Made by a program: the position numbers and the translations under genes
Part shown: in pieces, positions 11,801 to 21,452 of the stretch
How positions within the stretch are numbered: the first letter of the stretch is position 1
How the letters are laid out: each line of letters begins with the position of its first letter
Assembly (NCBI GenBank): GCA_018398765.1
Contig: JAHBMJ010002908.1
Coordinates: 60,035-91,065 of the forward strand
Reading direction: 5' to 3'
Length of the DNA stretch: 31,031 nt
Source: Chromera velia
Taxonomy: Eukaryota > Sar > Chromeraceae
Notes under the pieces: model-generated
Told to the model about the DNA's origin: nothing
Database searches by the model: none
Seen by the model: only the letters and a program-made list of their open reading frames with translations

Positions 11801-12503
11801 GAGGAAGGAGACAGATCCCTTAATTTCATTAATTGAAGAATACGAAGGAAGAGAAGGGGCCAGGCAGTTGAGGAGAACTGTGACCCTTCACACATTCGCA
11901 AATCCCAACAAACGCGCGGTGGTCGATGACTGCCGCCAGGCGCTGAACCCAGCCTTGAGAGACAGGGCAGCGTCTGCATCTGCGTTCGCACACCTGTCGA
12001 GGAAACCCTCGGGAGTGCGTCCGTCGACGTCTGCGGGACGTTCGGGATCCCGTCAATCCAGCGTTGCGGGTCCCCGCGCCATGACGGCAAAGGGGAAGGA
12101 AACTAAGTTTGATTTTCTCCCGTACAAAGCAGAAGATAACAACCTCCTTCATATTGCACAAGGAAAAGTACCTGGCAGAGAACTTGTGAAAGGAATATCC
12201 AATGTGGAACACAGGCATGGATACAAAGGGACCAGCGCTCCCGGTTACCGAATCTCCGAGTCTTCAGACAAAGACATTCGTAAAAGAGGGGACGGGACCG
12301 GAGAAGGGGGAGGGAAGGGCGGAGCAGACCCCCCTCGGCAAATGGACCGTTTTGGTTTCTATGAGAGAGACACGAGGATTGAGAGAGCTGAGGAGGATGA
12401 AAAGAAGGCCGAGCGACGAAGGAAAATCAAGCAGGAGATGCGCCTGTTTGGCCGCCCTGTTCCCTCAAGGGTAAAAGAATACCAGAATGGGTTTTCTTTA
12501 TGA
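5334..12503 (+). CDS. Hypothetical 13-exon gene, about 1098-aa Ser/Arg-rich protein with acidic segment
   Basis: I do not recognise a family. Exons: 5334-5435 (least certain), 6223-6285, 6539-6634, 7048-7090, 7326-7394, 7642-7665, 7890-7963, 8278-8474, 8606-8765, 9163-9488, 9735-9873, 10167-10292, 10626-12503. They sum to 3297 nt, exactly 1099 codons including the TGA, with matching phases at every junction. All introns are GT-AG except a GC-AG intron after 8765. The N-terminal third is charged and probably helical (FREHETRQLKYIKLQKKNVD; AENRE-like stretches). Exon 12 (residues about 432-473) has 23 Asp/Glu in 42 residues. The last exon (residues 474-1098) is low-complexity, Ser/Ala/Arg-rich and probably disordered, ending in a basic/acidic coiled-coil-like segment (RIERAEEDEKKAERRRKIKQ). 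More 5' exons are possible, and a 20-nt candidate exon near 5853-5872 was not included. Whether the first ATG is 5334 is inference. Confidence 0.72.
8766..9162 (+). other. GC-AG intron
   Basis: The upstream exon ends ATT CAG and is followed by GCAAGT, the classic GC-donor context. The next exon starts GAA ATG after TTCCTATCAG. Only the GC donor keeps phase 0 on both sides; the nearby GT at 8770 gives phase 1 and breaks the frame. The intron carries a (CT)n run at 8796-8823. Confidence 0.6.
8796..8823. repeat. (CT)n microsatellite
   Basis: About 14 CT units within the GC-AG intron of the 13-exon gene. Confidence 0.95.
9655..9677. repeat. (GA)n microsatellite
   Basis: About 11 GA units in the intron between the exons ending at 9488 and starting at 9735. 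Confidence 0.95.
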
Positions 12504-13230
12504 CACGGTGAAGTCTATCATTATGGCAATTTGTTGTTGTTTAGACCACCTGCACACTAGAATTGGATTGCATGCACCATTCATTTTTTACCTATTTAAA
12601 TTTTTAAAGTTTGTTTGATGTAACAACTATAGTACACGTGTCATACTAACTTGAACTAGTCATAACGTCAACTGTTAACGTAACTGTTATACAAGATCTA
12701 TTTTTTCTTTATTTTACAAATAAAGTACACTAGACTATATACTAATTATAGACTAGCTAGTAGCCTGAGTATTTTAATCAGTCTACTTAAAGCCTAGCAT
12801 AAAATTGCGTAATAATAGGCTAATATAAAAGTTTAACATATACAAAAACACTTTAAATGTGGTATTTTTTATAGAGAAATTGTTATATCTGGATCGACTC
12901 AATATTATTTAAGTACTGCATATGTACAAATATTGTAAGTTTTTTTTTTAATTTGTAATACAATTTGGTAATTAAAATTACAGGGCATTTGAGCTTTTTT
13001 ATAAACATTTTTAAACATTTTTAAAGTTTATTAAAAAATATGGACCTTCAGTTTTTAAGCAGTAAGCCAAATTAATCTCTAACCATATTACTAGATTACT
13101 AAAATCTTATAGTTGATCATTGTATAAAGAATATAAAAGAAATTTTAAAACTTTAGACGTTATACAAAAAATAAAGACTGAAACTACATCAGTTTTTTTA
13201 AAAAATTAAGTCAAAAATTAAGTACAAATC
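12504..13230. other. 3' flank and AT-rich island, no gene seen
   Basis: About 90 bp of normal composition after the stop codon gives way near 12590 to about 640 bp of strongly AT-rich DNA with no ORF. It ends abruptly at the TGCTTTG start of the dispersed repeat. It may be transposon-derived, but no terminal repeats were found. Confidence 0.5.
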
Positions 13231-13690
13231 TGCTTTGTCCCTCCTGTCCGGCCATCTTATGGCGTCCAGACAGAAGGTAAAGCGAGGATAAGAACCTTAG
13301 GAAGATTTAGAGAAGGAACATGAGCAACACTCAGTCAGCCGACAGTTTACAGAAGGTTTAGCTCTAGAGCGATCTGCTATTCCAATCAGCTGAGTTCATT
13401 CTATCATTGCACGGTTTCTGCTCAGTCCTCTTTCTGTTCCTCTCTCTCAGACTCTTGATCTCTCTTGATCTATGGTAAACAGACATCAGACTCAAACGAT
13501 GCTATCCGTTGCTTGAGTAACATGTTGCATACTTGAATACGAAGGTCAGACTCGATTTCAACAACTTTGATCGACGCGCGCGACACGTACGAAGCAAAGC
13601 GCGGCGGCGGAATATGGCTGGCACGCTGGCTCACTCAGTCACGGCACATGCGAAGGCTCAAAGGGCGGCGCCATAGGGTAGGACTCCACA
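13231..13690 (+). repeat. Dispersed ~0.47-kb repeat, copy 1 (LTR-like TG...CA ends)
   Basis: It starts TGCTTTGTCCCTCCTGTCCG and ends GGTAGGACTCCACA. It is closely related over its whole length to 16476-16952 and to the three pieces at 17332-17489, 21786-22005 and 23134-23230. Flanks AATC and GATC are a poor target-duplication match. Shared internal landmarks are TTATGGCGTCCAGACAGAAG, GAGTAACATGTTGCAT and GGGCGGCGCCA. It has no coding capacity. A solo LTR or a short non-autonomous element are both possible. Confidence 0.75.
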
Positions 13691-14058
13691 GATCCCCCCC
13701 GGCCGCGGACAAGAAAATCGCGTCCTCGCGATCAACCAGACACATTCGAGCATGCACGGAAAGGAAAAAAAGGCAAGCAAAAGGATATGATCAACCATGC
13801 AGACGCAATGCAAACTCATGCAACCAACAGAATGCCTTTAAGGAGGTAGTCAAAAATATCTAGATGTGAAAGCTGACAAGCAAAAAAGTTTCCTCCCATT
13901 GACGCAAGTCAATCAGATTTACGTGTGCGAACATAAACAGACTTGCAATGAACAGCTTGCTTTCTTTCTCTCTTTCTCAGACCGGCCTCCTGAAAGGAAG
14001 CGGGCGATAGATAGAACAGCATGCCTGTAAGAGAACCCCTTCCAGTTCTCTTTTCTGA
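13691..14058. other. Gap with no recognised gene
   Basis: This stretch begins GATCCCCCCC immediately after repeat copy 1. One exon-like segment follows the acceptor TTTCTCAG near 13980 and ends before GTAAGA at about 14030. It could be a 5' exon of the next gene, but no start codon links to it. Confidence 0.3.
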
Positions 14059-15110
14059 ATGAAAGTAGATGGGCAGACAGAGGTACGAACAAAACGTGAA
14101 GAGACGGAGAAACTAGAGGACGGTAGTAAAAAGCCTCACGCACACATATGTTCACACCCAATGTCATATATTCACATCTCTTCTTCCTCTTTCTTCTATC
14201 TCACTTCCTTCTCGAAGACTGCATGCGCGTCTTTGCCTGTTGTCAACAACACCGTAGATCGACCAAACACACAAGAACAGACATCAACGAATGAACGGCA
14301 CCCGGTCAGACCTATCGGAGGGAGACGCCTGGCGGCACACCATCTGGCTCTACGCAGATGCTTGCACAGAGACGGCTGGCTCCACCAAGGCTCCCATCAA
14401 CTCCCGTACTGCGAGGGGGAGAGGCGATACCCAGAGACCCCAAAGGGCTTCCAAAGCACCGACATCTCCCTGCAGGGAGAAGATACAGAAGGGACAAAGA
14501 GACATGTACGGGCTATCCCCTCGTTTTCTTTTTTCTTCTTCTTCTCTTCTCGTTGAAACAGACATCTCTTTCTGTTTCTCTCAAGATTCGTTCTTTCTTT
14601 GCTCCTCTTCTACTCATTTTTCCTCGGCCTCTTCCAGTCTCTTTCTCTCAAAAAAAGAAACCGGGGATAACATAAAACGTTTTAAAGCAGCAGACGGAAA
14701 CAAGAAGGAGACAGCGAATGAAGGCGCCCCCTCGTGCACTCGTGCTCTCAGCCACATGAGGGGTCTGACTCCGAAGCCATGCGCAAAGAAGAGAAGCCGA
14801 GAGAGAAGAAAGGTCACTCTTCCAAAAGGAGCTCCAGAAGTTCCGAATATTCGGCATATGTGGTGCTCAGCTTGTTGTTCTCACAGTCCGCCTCTTTGAC
14901 GCTCAGCCTTGCAATACTCACTCCCCCCCTAAGTTCAGTGCAGGGGCGCAAGGGCGGTCACAGGCAGTCGCGGGCATGCGCAGGCATAAGCACATGGCGG
15001 CGACAATCAAGCAGTCCTCTGCCCGCGTTTCATATGTAGCTGACGTAGGGGTAGGCGATCGACTTCGAGTTCTCGTTGATAGAAGGGCTCGGCTGTCTCG
15101 TCGAGCATAA
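14059..15110 (+). CDS. Putative small spliced gene, about 158 aa, unknown function
   Basis: A phase-consistent model is 14059-14082, 14281-14505, 14752-14812 and 14944-15110 (477 nt including TAA). All four exons use GT-AG borders: donors GTACGA, GTACGG and GTCACT, acceptors after ACAG, CTCAG and GCAG. The product is basic; its C-terminus (HKHMAATIKQSSARVSYVAD onward to RARLSRRA) is the most protein-like part. Exon 2 is open in all three forward frames, so its frame is the weakest assumption. No domain or targeting signal is recognised. The gene lies wholly between two direct copies of the dispersed repeat. Confidence 0.33.
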
Positions 15111-15337
15111 ATACATTTCGCGCGTGTCAGCGGCTGCATAAAGGGAGGGAAGGAAGGGACCAGACACATTGTAGACTGCCCTACTGGTTTCTCTCTATCT
15201 CATCTCTTCTTTCTGTCTCGTTTCATCCCTTTGCTGCTCCTTTCGACACATGAACTCTCAACTTCAGACAAAAGATGCTCCAGTCACACTCAGTCGCTAG
15301 TACTTCGCATGCTCTCGGCCAGCCTCGATTCGATTCG

Positions 15338-15500
15338 CCCCCCTACCCCGAAGCAACCCCCCTCTCCCCCTCTTTCCCCCCTTTTTCCCCTCCCTTTCCC
15401 TTCCCCTTTGTCCCCTCTTTTTACCCCCTCTTCCCTTTTCCCCCTCCTTCTCCCTCCCCTTCCCTTCTCTTCCCCCACGACCCTCTCTCGCCCTTCCCTG
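15338..15500 (+). repeat. Strand-asymmetric polypyrimidine tract
   Basis: About 160 bp consist almost entirely of C and T on the plus strand (CCCTCTTTCCC patterns), ending about 13 bp before the ATG at 15513. It is translatable in several frames, but only because of its composition. It may act as a promoter element or a triplex-prone tract. Confidence 0.6.
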
Positions 15501-15512
15501 TTAGTTAAAAAT

Positions 15513-16417
15513 ATGCCGGCGCCGGTGAAAGATGAGGCGGCAGCTGCCGTGTGCCCTACTCTGTCTCTCAGTAGGTCTGCCGCGACCCTTCTGCCTCTCT
15601 TGCCATCGAGGGCAGGCTCGATATCATTTTGTACCCCTTTCTTACTTCCCCCTCCTTCCTACTCCAGGCTCGCCGCATCGGGGTCCCAGAGCAGAAGGCC
15701 TTCCCCGGTTGGCACACCGGCCGTCACTACGTTGTTCCATGTGGTACGCCGCCACCTGTCCCTTCTGTCTGTTTAATATGCATGCACAGGCTCACGCACT
15801 CGATCGAACGGCCACTCATCGAACGATCCGTATAACACCTGGACAGCCAGAAGCGACAAGCTTTCTCTTTGAAGAAAATGGCAGCATTGCAGGCACATGG
15901 AGAGACGAAGGGCGTCTTCTTGTATTTGGACGCTGCTGGAAGACCAGTCCAGACAGACCTAGACACGCTGGAGGTGTTTGTAAGCCACGAAGGTGGTCGG
16001 CCTCTCGCAGACAAGCAAGCAACCAACAGCAAAGACAAGTGAAGGTGATCAGCCGACACCCATCTGGAAGATGGAGACAGTTACAGAATCAAAAGGCATA
16101 AGACAAGCACTCTACTGGCCGTTTGAATTGCGATCTGCTTGTAGGCGGCGGTCTCAATGAAGTCAAGCTCCTCAAAAGTCCGAGCAACACCAAGCAACGT
16201 CTCCACCACCGGCTTTGGCGACCTCCAACGATCTTTGGGCTCTCTACCCAAGGACAAAGGCAAAGTCCAGGATCAGACTCGAAGGGGATCTCCGAAACAG
16301 GGCTCCAGGCAGCTTGGGACGCAAGGGGACGCTGAATTCCCCTACTCACGGTCTTTGCTTGACCGTGCCCGTATCGTTGCAATCGGCTTTCAACTGTTGC
16401 GCAAAAGGAAGATCTGA
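15513..16417 (+). CDS. Putative spliced gene, about 179-aa Ser/Lys-rich protein, unknown function
   Basis: Proposed exons are 15513-15574, 15668-15743, 15851-15979 and 16145-16417 (540 nt including TGA) with consistent phases and GT-AG borders; the donor GTAAGC after 15979 is strong. The start MPAPVKDEAAAA follows a long polypyrimidine tract. Exon 3 encodes the most convincing segment (KKMAALQAHGETKGVFLYLD, then AAGRPVQTDLDTLEVF). Exon 4 is Ser/Gly/Lys-rich (MKSSSSKVRATPSNVSTTGF). The first intron may be optional, because the frame stays open through it. The stop lies 58 bp before repeat copy 2. No family is recognised; this could be a host gene, or sequence carried between repeats. Confidence 0.4.
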
Positions 16418-16475
16418 TCTCTATCACAGAAGGTATACGAAAGTCGACACTCATCGAGCTGAGCGTTCACCACAA

Positions 16476-16952
16476 TGCTTTGTCCCCCCTGTCCGGCCAC
16501 CTTATGGCGTCCAGACAGAAGGTAAAGCGAGGACAAAAACCTTAGGGAAGATCTAGAGAAGGAACGTGAGCAACACTCACTCAAGCAACACTTTACAAGA
16601 GGTTTGGCTCTATATTAGTTTAAGTGCTAACGCGATCTCCCAGTGGGATTCCAATCAGCTGGATGCATTCTATCATGCACAGTTTCTACTCATTCCTCTC
16701 TCTCAGACTCTCGATCTCTCTTGATCTATAGTAAACAGACATCAAACTCAAACGATGCTATCCGTTGCTTGAGTAACATGTTGCATGCTTAAATACGAAG
16801 GTCAGACTCGATCGATTTCAACAATTTTGATCGACGCACGCGACACGTATGAAACAAAGCGTGACGGCGGAGCCTGGCGGCGGCACGCGGGCTCATTCAG
16901 ATATAGCGTATGTGAGGGTCCAGAGGGCGGCGCCATAGGGTAGGACTCCACA
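16476..16952 (+). repeat. Dispersed ~0.47-kb repeat, copy 2
   Basis: It runs from TGCTTTGTCCCCCCTGTCCG to GTAGGACTCCACA and is collinear with copy 1 apart from small indels, notably about 17 extra bases near 16612-16640. Flanks ACAA and GCCT give no target duplication. Confidence 0.75.
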
Positions 16953-17331
16953 GCCTTATATTATATCCATATAAATGCCTAGATATATATTTAGGAGTAA
17001 GCCTCTAGTGCTATATAGCTCTATAGTCTATATGAGCCTACTAAAGTAATAAAGAATACCCTATAAAACCGGGTTGAATACGTAGGAATTTAATGGAATT
17101 TATCCTTGGAATTTACCATTATCAGTGGGTTAACTCGTTAATCATTATGGCATCATTATAGTAACTATAAAATCTTCATAATCATTATGGGTGGTCTTAT
17201 GAAAAAAATGAGAATTTGAAGGAGTTTTACAGCCAAAAAGATTCATCTTTATGAGATAAATTAACTCGCTTAAACCGTTTTTTGAGAAAGTGATTTTTGG
17301 GTGAGAAATCGGCTTCCAAAGTTAGGTGACC
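16953..17331. repeat. AT-rich arm, left (inverted similarity to 23231-23470)
   Basis: This is AT-rich DNA without an ORF. ATCAGTGGGTTAACT near 17123, together with the ATAATCATTATGG and ACTATAAAA blocks beside it, recurs in inverted orientation at 23245-23325. The two arms flank the broken third copy of the dispersed repeat, so they may be inverted termini of an older element into which that repeat inserted. Confidence 0.4.
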
Positions 17332-17489
17332 TGCTTTGTCCCCCCTATCCGGTCACCTTATGGCGTCCAGACAGAAGGTAAAGTGAGGACAAGAACCTTA
17401 GGGAAATTCTAGAGAAGGAACGTGAGCAACACTCATCCAGGCAATAGTTTACAGAAGGTTTAGCTCTAGAGCGATCTGGGATTCCAATC
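17332..17489 (+). repeat. Dispersed repeat copy 3, piece A
   Basis: This piece matches the first third of copies 1 and 2, from TGCTTTGTCC to GATTCCAATC. It stops exactly where the CTAGGC terminal repeat of a transposon begins and resumes at 21786. GACC precedes it and also follows piece C. Confidence 0.75.
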
Positions 17490-17624
17490 CTAGGCATGAT
17501 TTATACATACATACATTCTTACATACATTCTAGACTTGCAGAATATAATATATACACAATGTATATAAACATCATTTTAAAAAAATAGTAGAGTAATCAA
17601 CTCATTATTAAATTAGTTCTAATA

Positions 17625-19395
17625 AAATTGATTGATTTTTTGATTGATTGATGCCAAACCCTAGGTGGAGTTAGAACTCCCAGGCGGCGCATACATACAT
17701 GGGTCTGTTCAATTATGCCAGCTATAAGCTAAGTAGACGACAGTTATTCGACCTTTTTCTAATCAATCATTTACTACAATATGGCGAGAAATCATAAAGA
17801 GGAGAGAAGGTTGAGAGCGCAAGAGCGATGTGATAAACTTGCGAACCCCCAGATCAGAAAAGGAGGCTGATGCAAAGGGTGAGTCATAACGAGTGAAGCG
17901 GTCTAATTGAATTAATGCCAACCACTACAAAAAGCCTTGTTCGGCAGTCCATCGGGAGCAGACAGAGAGCCGATGAATAAAATCATCTACACACCGGCAG
18001 CAGGCTTCATAGGTGCATAGCTTTCTATCAGAGCAACCAACAGACAGCCCACCTTGCCTGCCCATCGGGTTATATGTCAGCATGCGCAAAAAAGAAAAGA
18101 TCGAGCCCCCCATAACCGATAGGGCAGAACGGAGAAGGGCAAAGACGGAAGGAACACCGGAGGATGACTTACTGCACAGGAGGAAGACAAACATACGGCG
18201 GGAGGACGGGAAGTCGCGCTGCAAAGGGGTGAGTCTAGCAAGGAGAGGAAAGTGAGAGGAAGATTGCCCATCATCCTCAGGAGCCTTCATGCATTCCTTT
18301 GCAACTGTCTGTCTCATCTTGCCCTTGAAGAAAAGTGAGCCAGTGCCTTGTGCCCTATGACCATTCTGCCCGTGTTGGGAAGACAGATCGGGCTCGACCC
18401 TCAGCGAGCGGACAGAAATCAAATCAGCCCAACGAAGCAGCCTGTTTATAGATCTTGTGAATTGTTGGCAGCAGTTATTCTTCCAGGCATGCAACATGGT
18501 TGCAGGAATAGTGTGTGTTGTGATGGAAAGAGAGTGCCACCAGTCAGCCATGCGGGAGTAGAGAAGGGCTTTGCAAGGAAGAAGACCAAGGATGCAAAGA
18601 GAGGGCAGGCGGAGGCTGTGAGCAGACAAATGACTACACCAACGGCCCCGGGGCAAACTAAAGCTGCAAAGCATCAAGAGCGAGCAGGTTTGCATCCCGC
18701 ACTGGCAGACATTCAAGGCAGTAGAGCGCTACGGGGGTCCAGCAAGCTCTAAAAACTGTTACCTGCGCATCAATGCTGAGCGGGCCCATGCTCGCAATCA
18801 ACCCAAATATTCCTCCCAGAGCCTGCGAAGCAGAAGCAATACGGGACTCAGTTGTTTTGTTCAAGCACCCCCCTTCAAAGAAAACACACCCCAGGTATTT
18901 GTATTGAGATGTCCATTCAACTTCCCTCCCACCATACATGACTCTACCTGCAGACTGCCCCAGAGCTAAGGCAGACAGACGCAAGATTTTTGTTTTCTTT
19001 AAGTTCACAGTCAATCCCCATTCCTTGCAATACCCTTCCAAGGCTGAGAACTTCTTTTGCAGATCTGAGACGGAATAAGCAAGGAAACAGAGATCATCCG
19101 CATACCCCAGACTACCTAAGATACAGTTGTCAAGGAGGATAGGTTCGGGCTCTCTCTCGGGCTCCTTGACGCTGCCCTCCCCCATTCTGCTGTCTGACCA
19201 TCCTGCTCCCTCTGCTTCTTTGTCTACGGCCCCCTCGTTCTTACTAACTGAACACATACGGGGAAGGTCATTGATATAGATAAGAAAGAGAATGGGAGAA
19301 AGAGCATCACCTTACTTTACCCCAGCGCCCTCCCGAAAACGTAAAGAGTCCCCGTCTACCTTTCTCCAGACCTCCTTATACAAAATATCTAGTAA
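17625..19395 (-). pseudogene. 5'-truncated non-LTR retrotransposon fragment (reverse transcriptase)
   Basis: The minus strand encodes GVK-stop-GDALSPILF, LGYADDLCFL (the catalytic YADD box), EWGLTVNLKKTKILRLS and YKYLGCVFFEGG, in the order of a LINE reverse transcriptase. A TAA at 19312-19314 replaces the expected Gln of KQGD. The frame shifts near 18.66-18.72 kb and continues as a second ORF (17925-18716) with CKALLYSRMADWWHSLS, which resembles RALLTERMGGFLHSLSLI of the plus-strand LINE at 30.45 kb. It is therefore a diverged relative of the right-hand element. An ATCAATCAATCAA tail (minus strand) near 17630-17652 could be its 3' end. Everything upstream of the central RT region is missing. 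Confidence 0.75.
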
Positions 19396-19504
19396 CACAT
19401 ATACACTAATATAAATTATATACTTTGTATGTAAAATTCTATTGGCAGTCGACTTGTCAATTCTCAAGGGCCCTCTATCTACCTCTATCTCAGCCTCTAT
19501 CCCC

Positions 19505-21278
19505 TCTTCACACTGCAGCGATCACACCAGTCTTTTCGTCAAAAAAAAATATATGCTTTGCGTCCTCTGCGATTGTGGGCTTCCCATCTACCCAGGCAAG
19601 ACGGACCTGGAGAATGAACCACAGAACCTTGCCGAATTTGGCAGAGTGCGCAGTAATGGCGCCTTCATCAGAGCCATTAATCAGCTGGTCCCCGCCTGCA
19701 AAATACATAACCCTGTCCTTGTAGAATGCATCCCACCCCTTTTCGAGGGTCTCGGCTACATCCTCAAGGAGGGTCTGCATATCGTCGTCCTCCGATTTTT
19801 TGTTATCCTCATCCTCGTCTCCTTCTTTCTCATCCTCCTCATCTTCGTCTTCTTCATCAAATGCGCAAGACCGTTCATCCTCGCTCTCAAAAGCTTCGTC
19901 CGAGGATAGTGACCATGTTTGATTTGATTATATTTGATTTGATTTGATTTGATTTGAGCTTCAACCTCAAATATTTGATATTTCAGGTAAAATTTGAGGT
20001 TAACCTCTTACGGTTCTTCACTGAGTCACTGACTTACTGTCACTCTGATCATTTTTCTCATGACAATAGTTATCAGAACATTTCTGATGTGTGTTTCTCC
20101 TTCCCCCTCGGCTCCTTGTACTTTCACCTGACACTGAATCACATTTGCGCCCTTTTGCATGGACCATATTTTTTTTGCGTACCCGGCTCTAAAAACAAAT
20201 GCCTCCTTTTTCCCGTTCAACTCTGTCAGATTGTGTGACATGTCTTTACGGGGTGTAAAATGTTTGCAGACGCTCAAAAAGGGGGCCGTAAAAGATGTTC
20301 CAGCACCAGAAAAGTCAACACAGCTGTTCAGGAAAACGTTCAGCTGATCGGTTTACCTCTGCATGAAGTAAAAAGAGGTGAAACGTCAATTTCAGTACAG
20401 CTCAAAACATTTTTTTCTTAGAGTAAACCATCAAGATTTAGGTTTTTTTATTTGAATCAGCATGCGTGATGGATCGGTACTTGCAAAAGTTTTTTCGGGA
20501 CCTTCATATTTGAGGTTGAAAGTCATATTCATTAAATATTTGATCGTATTTGATAGGTCTTTAAACACTAGGTCCTCCCTAACTGGATATTTGATTTGAG
20601 CTTAAGCCCTACCTCAAATCAAATCAAAGCAAATCAAATCAAACATGGTCACTATCCGAGGAGCCCTCGAACTTATCATCATCCTCCTCCTCATCTTTGA
20701 TCTCCCCCCCTTCTTTCTCTTCACCCTCTTTCTTTTCAGGGACATAAAATCCCATACCACAGAACTGAACATTCTCTGTATTGATTTCAACCCCCTCTGC
20801 CTCTGTCTCAGCTTCTGTATAAATATGATATTCATCCTTCATTATCTCGTTGTGCTTCTTGCACCTGTCTAGGTGCTGGGTCATGCTGGCGAAAATCCAC
20901 TCACCTGAGTTTAACTCCTTGTGAATTGTGAAAACGCTACCTTTGCACTTCTTCACACATTCTATTTCTACTGCCACTGCGTGGCCCGTCCCGCTCAGGA
21001 GACAACAAGCAAATGGGTCTCCCTGTCCGGCCTTCATTACCCTCTTCCTTAAAGTTTCTACGATCAGTTTCTGGTATCTCTCTCTGATAGACGCTTTCTT
21101 GCAGTGAACTCCATCGGCCTTCTCTTTCATTTTCGCCCACACCTCCGTCTTGTACCCCTCCAACTTTTCTGCATCGATCTCTTTCTGAGATTGCTTCTTT
21201 GCCTCCCCACCCTCCTTGTTTCCCTTTTCTTTTTGGCGGGAGACTGCAATAGGGCGGATTTTTTTGTTTGGCGACCAT
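19505..21278 (-). pseudogene. Acidic transposon ORF with possible zinc finger, interrupted by a MITE
   Basis: The frame opens just below 21278, although the only nearby ATG (21276-21278) is in a neighbouring frame, so a frameshift is likely. It runs to 20663, is broken by a 748-bp insertion, and resumes in the same frame at 19898 to a stop at about 19505. Features in order: a Lys-rich N-terminus; a C-x3-C ... H-x3-C spacing (IECVKKC then TQHLDRC) like the DNA-binding zinc finger of Mutator-like transposases; a long Asp/Glu-rich stretch into which the MITE inserted; and a C-terminal segment (WDAFYKDRVMYFAGG, LAWVDGKPTIAEDAKH) I do not recognise. No DDE catalytic core was identified. The transposase assignment is tentative. 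Confidence 0.5.
19907..20654. mobile_element. 748-bp hAT-like MITE
   Basis: The termini are perfect inverted repeats of at least 23 bp beginning TAGTGACCATGTTTGATTTG, continuing as (TTTGA)n-like sequence on both sides. They are flanked by a perfect 8-bp target duplication, TCCGAGGA, at 19899-19906 and 20655-20662. An 8-bp duplication with a TAGNG terminus fits the hAT superfamily. The interior has no transposase-like ORF, so the element is non-autonomous. Confidence 0.85.
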
Positions 21279-21452
21279 CAGAGAAAAGACTGGTCTGAGC
21301 AATTTCTAATGGAGAATGTTGCTGGGGTTTGTGAGGGGGCCTCCTACGTAGAAGCTCCAAAAGACGCAATGTCTGACTTAGCAGGATACATTCTGTTAGC
21401 AAAGCAGAAAGTAGAGCTCATTGAAGCCAGAATGGGCTTGCAAGTTCTTTGA
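21216..21452 (+). CDS. Possible short ORF inside the TIR transposon
   Basis: The plus-strand ORF ends ...DAMSDLAGYILLAKQKVELI...GLQVL, with regular helical composition after residue about 25. It overlaps the 5' end of the minus-strand acidic ORF and may be a fragment of a second transposon protein, or chance. No homologue is recognised. Confidence 0.2.
   Translation: MFPFSFWRETAIGRIFLFGDHQRKDWSEQFLMENVAGVCEGASYVEAPKDAMSDLAGYILLAKQKVELIEARMGLQVL

Noticed and set aside
13405-13500. CRISPR-like short repeats (CTCTCTCAGACTC, GATCTCTCTTGATC)
   Set aside because: They are irregular internal words of the dispersed repeat, with no regular spacing or spacers.
15231-15512. Pro/Ser/Phe-rich coding start upstream of 15513
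   Set aside because: The apparent protein is a translation of a polypyrimidine tract, open in several frames for compositional reasons.
13231-16952. Complete LTR retrotransposon with copies 1 and 2 as LTRs
   Set aside because: No target duplication across the outer flanks, no primer-binding site or polypurine tract, and no gag/pol sequence inside; kept only as a hypothesis.
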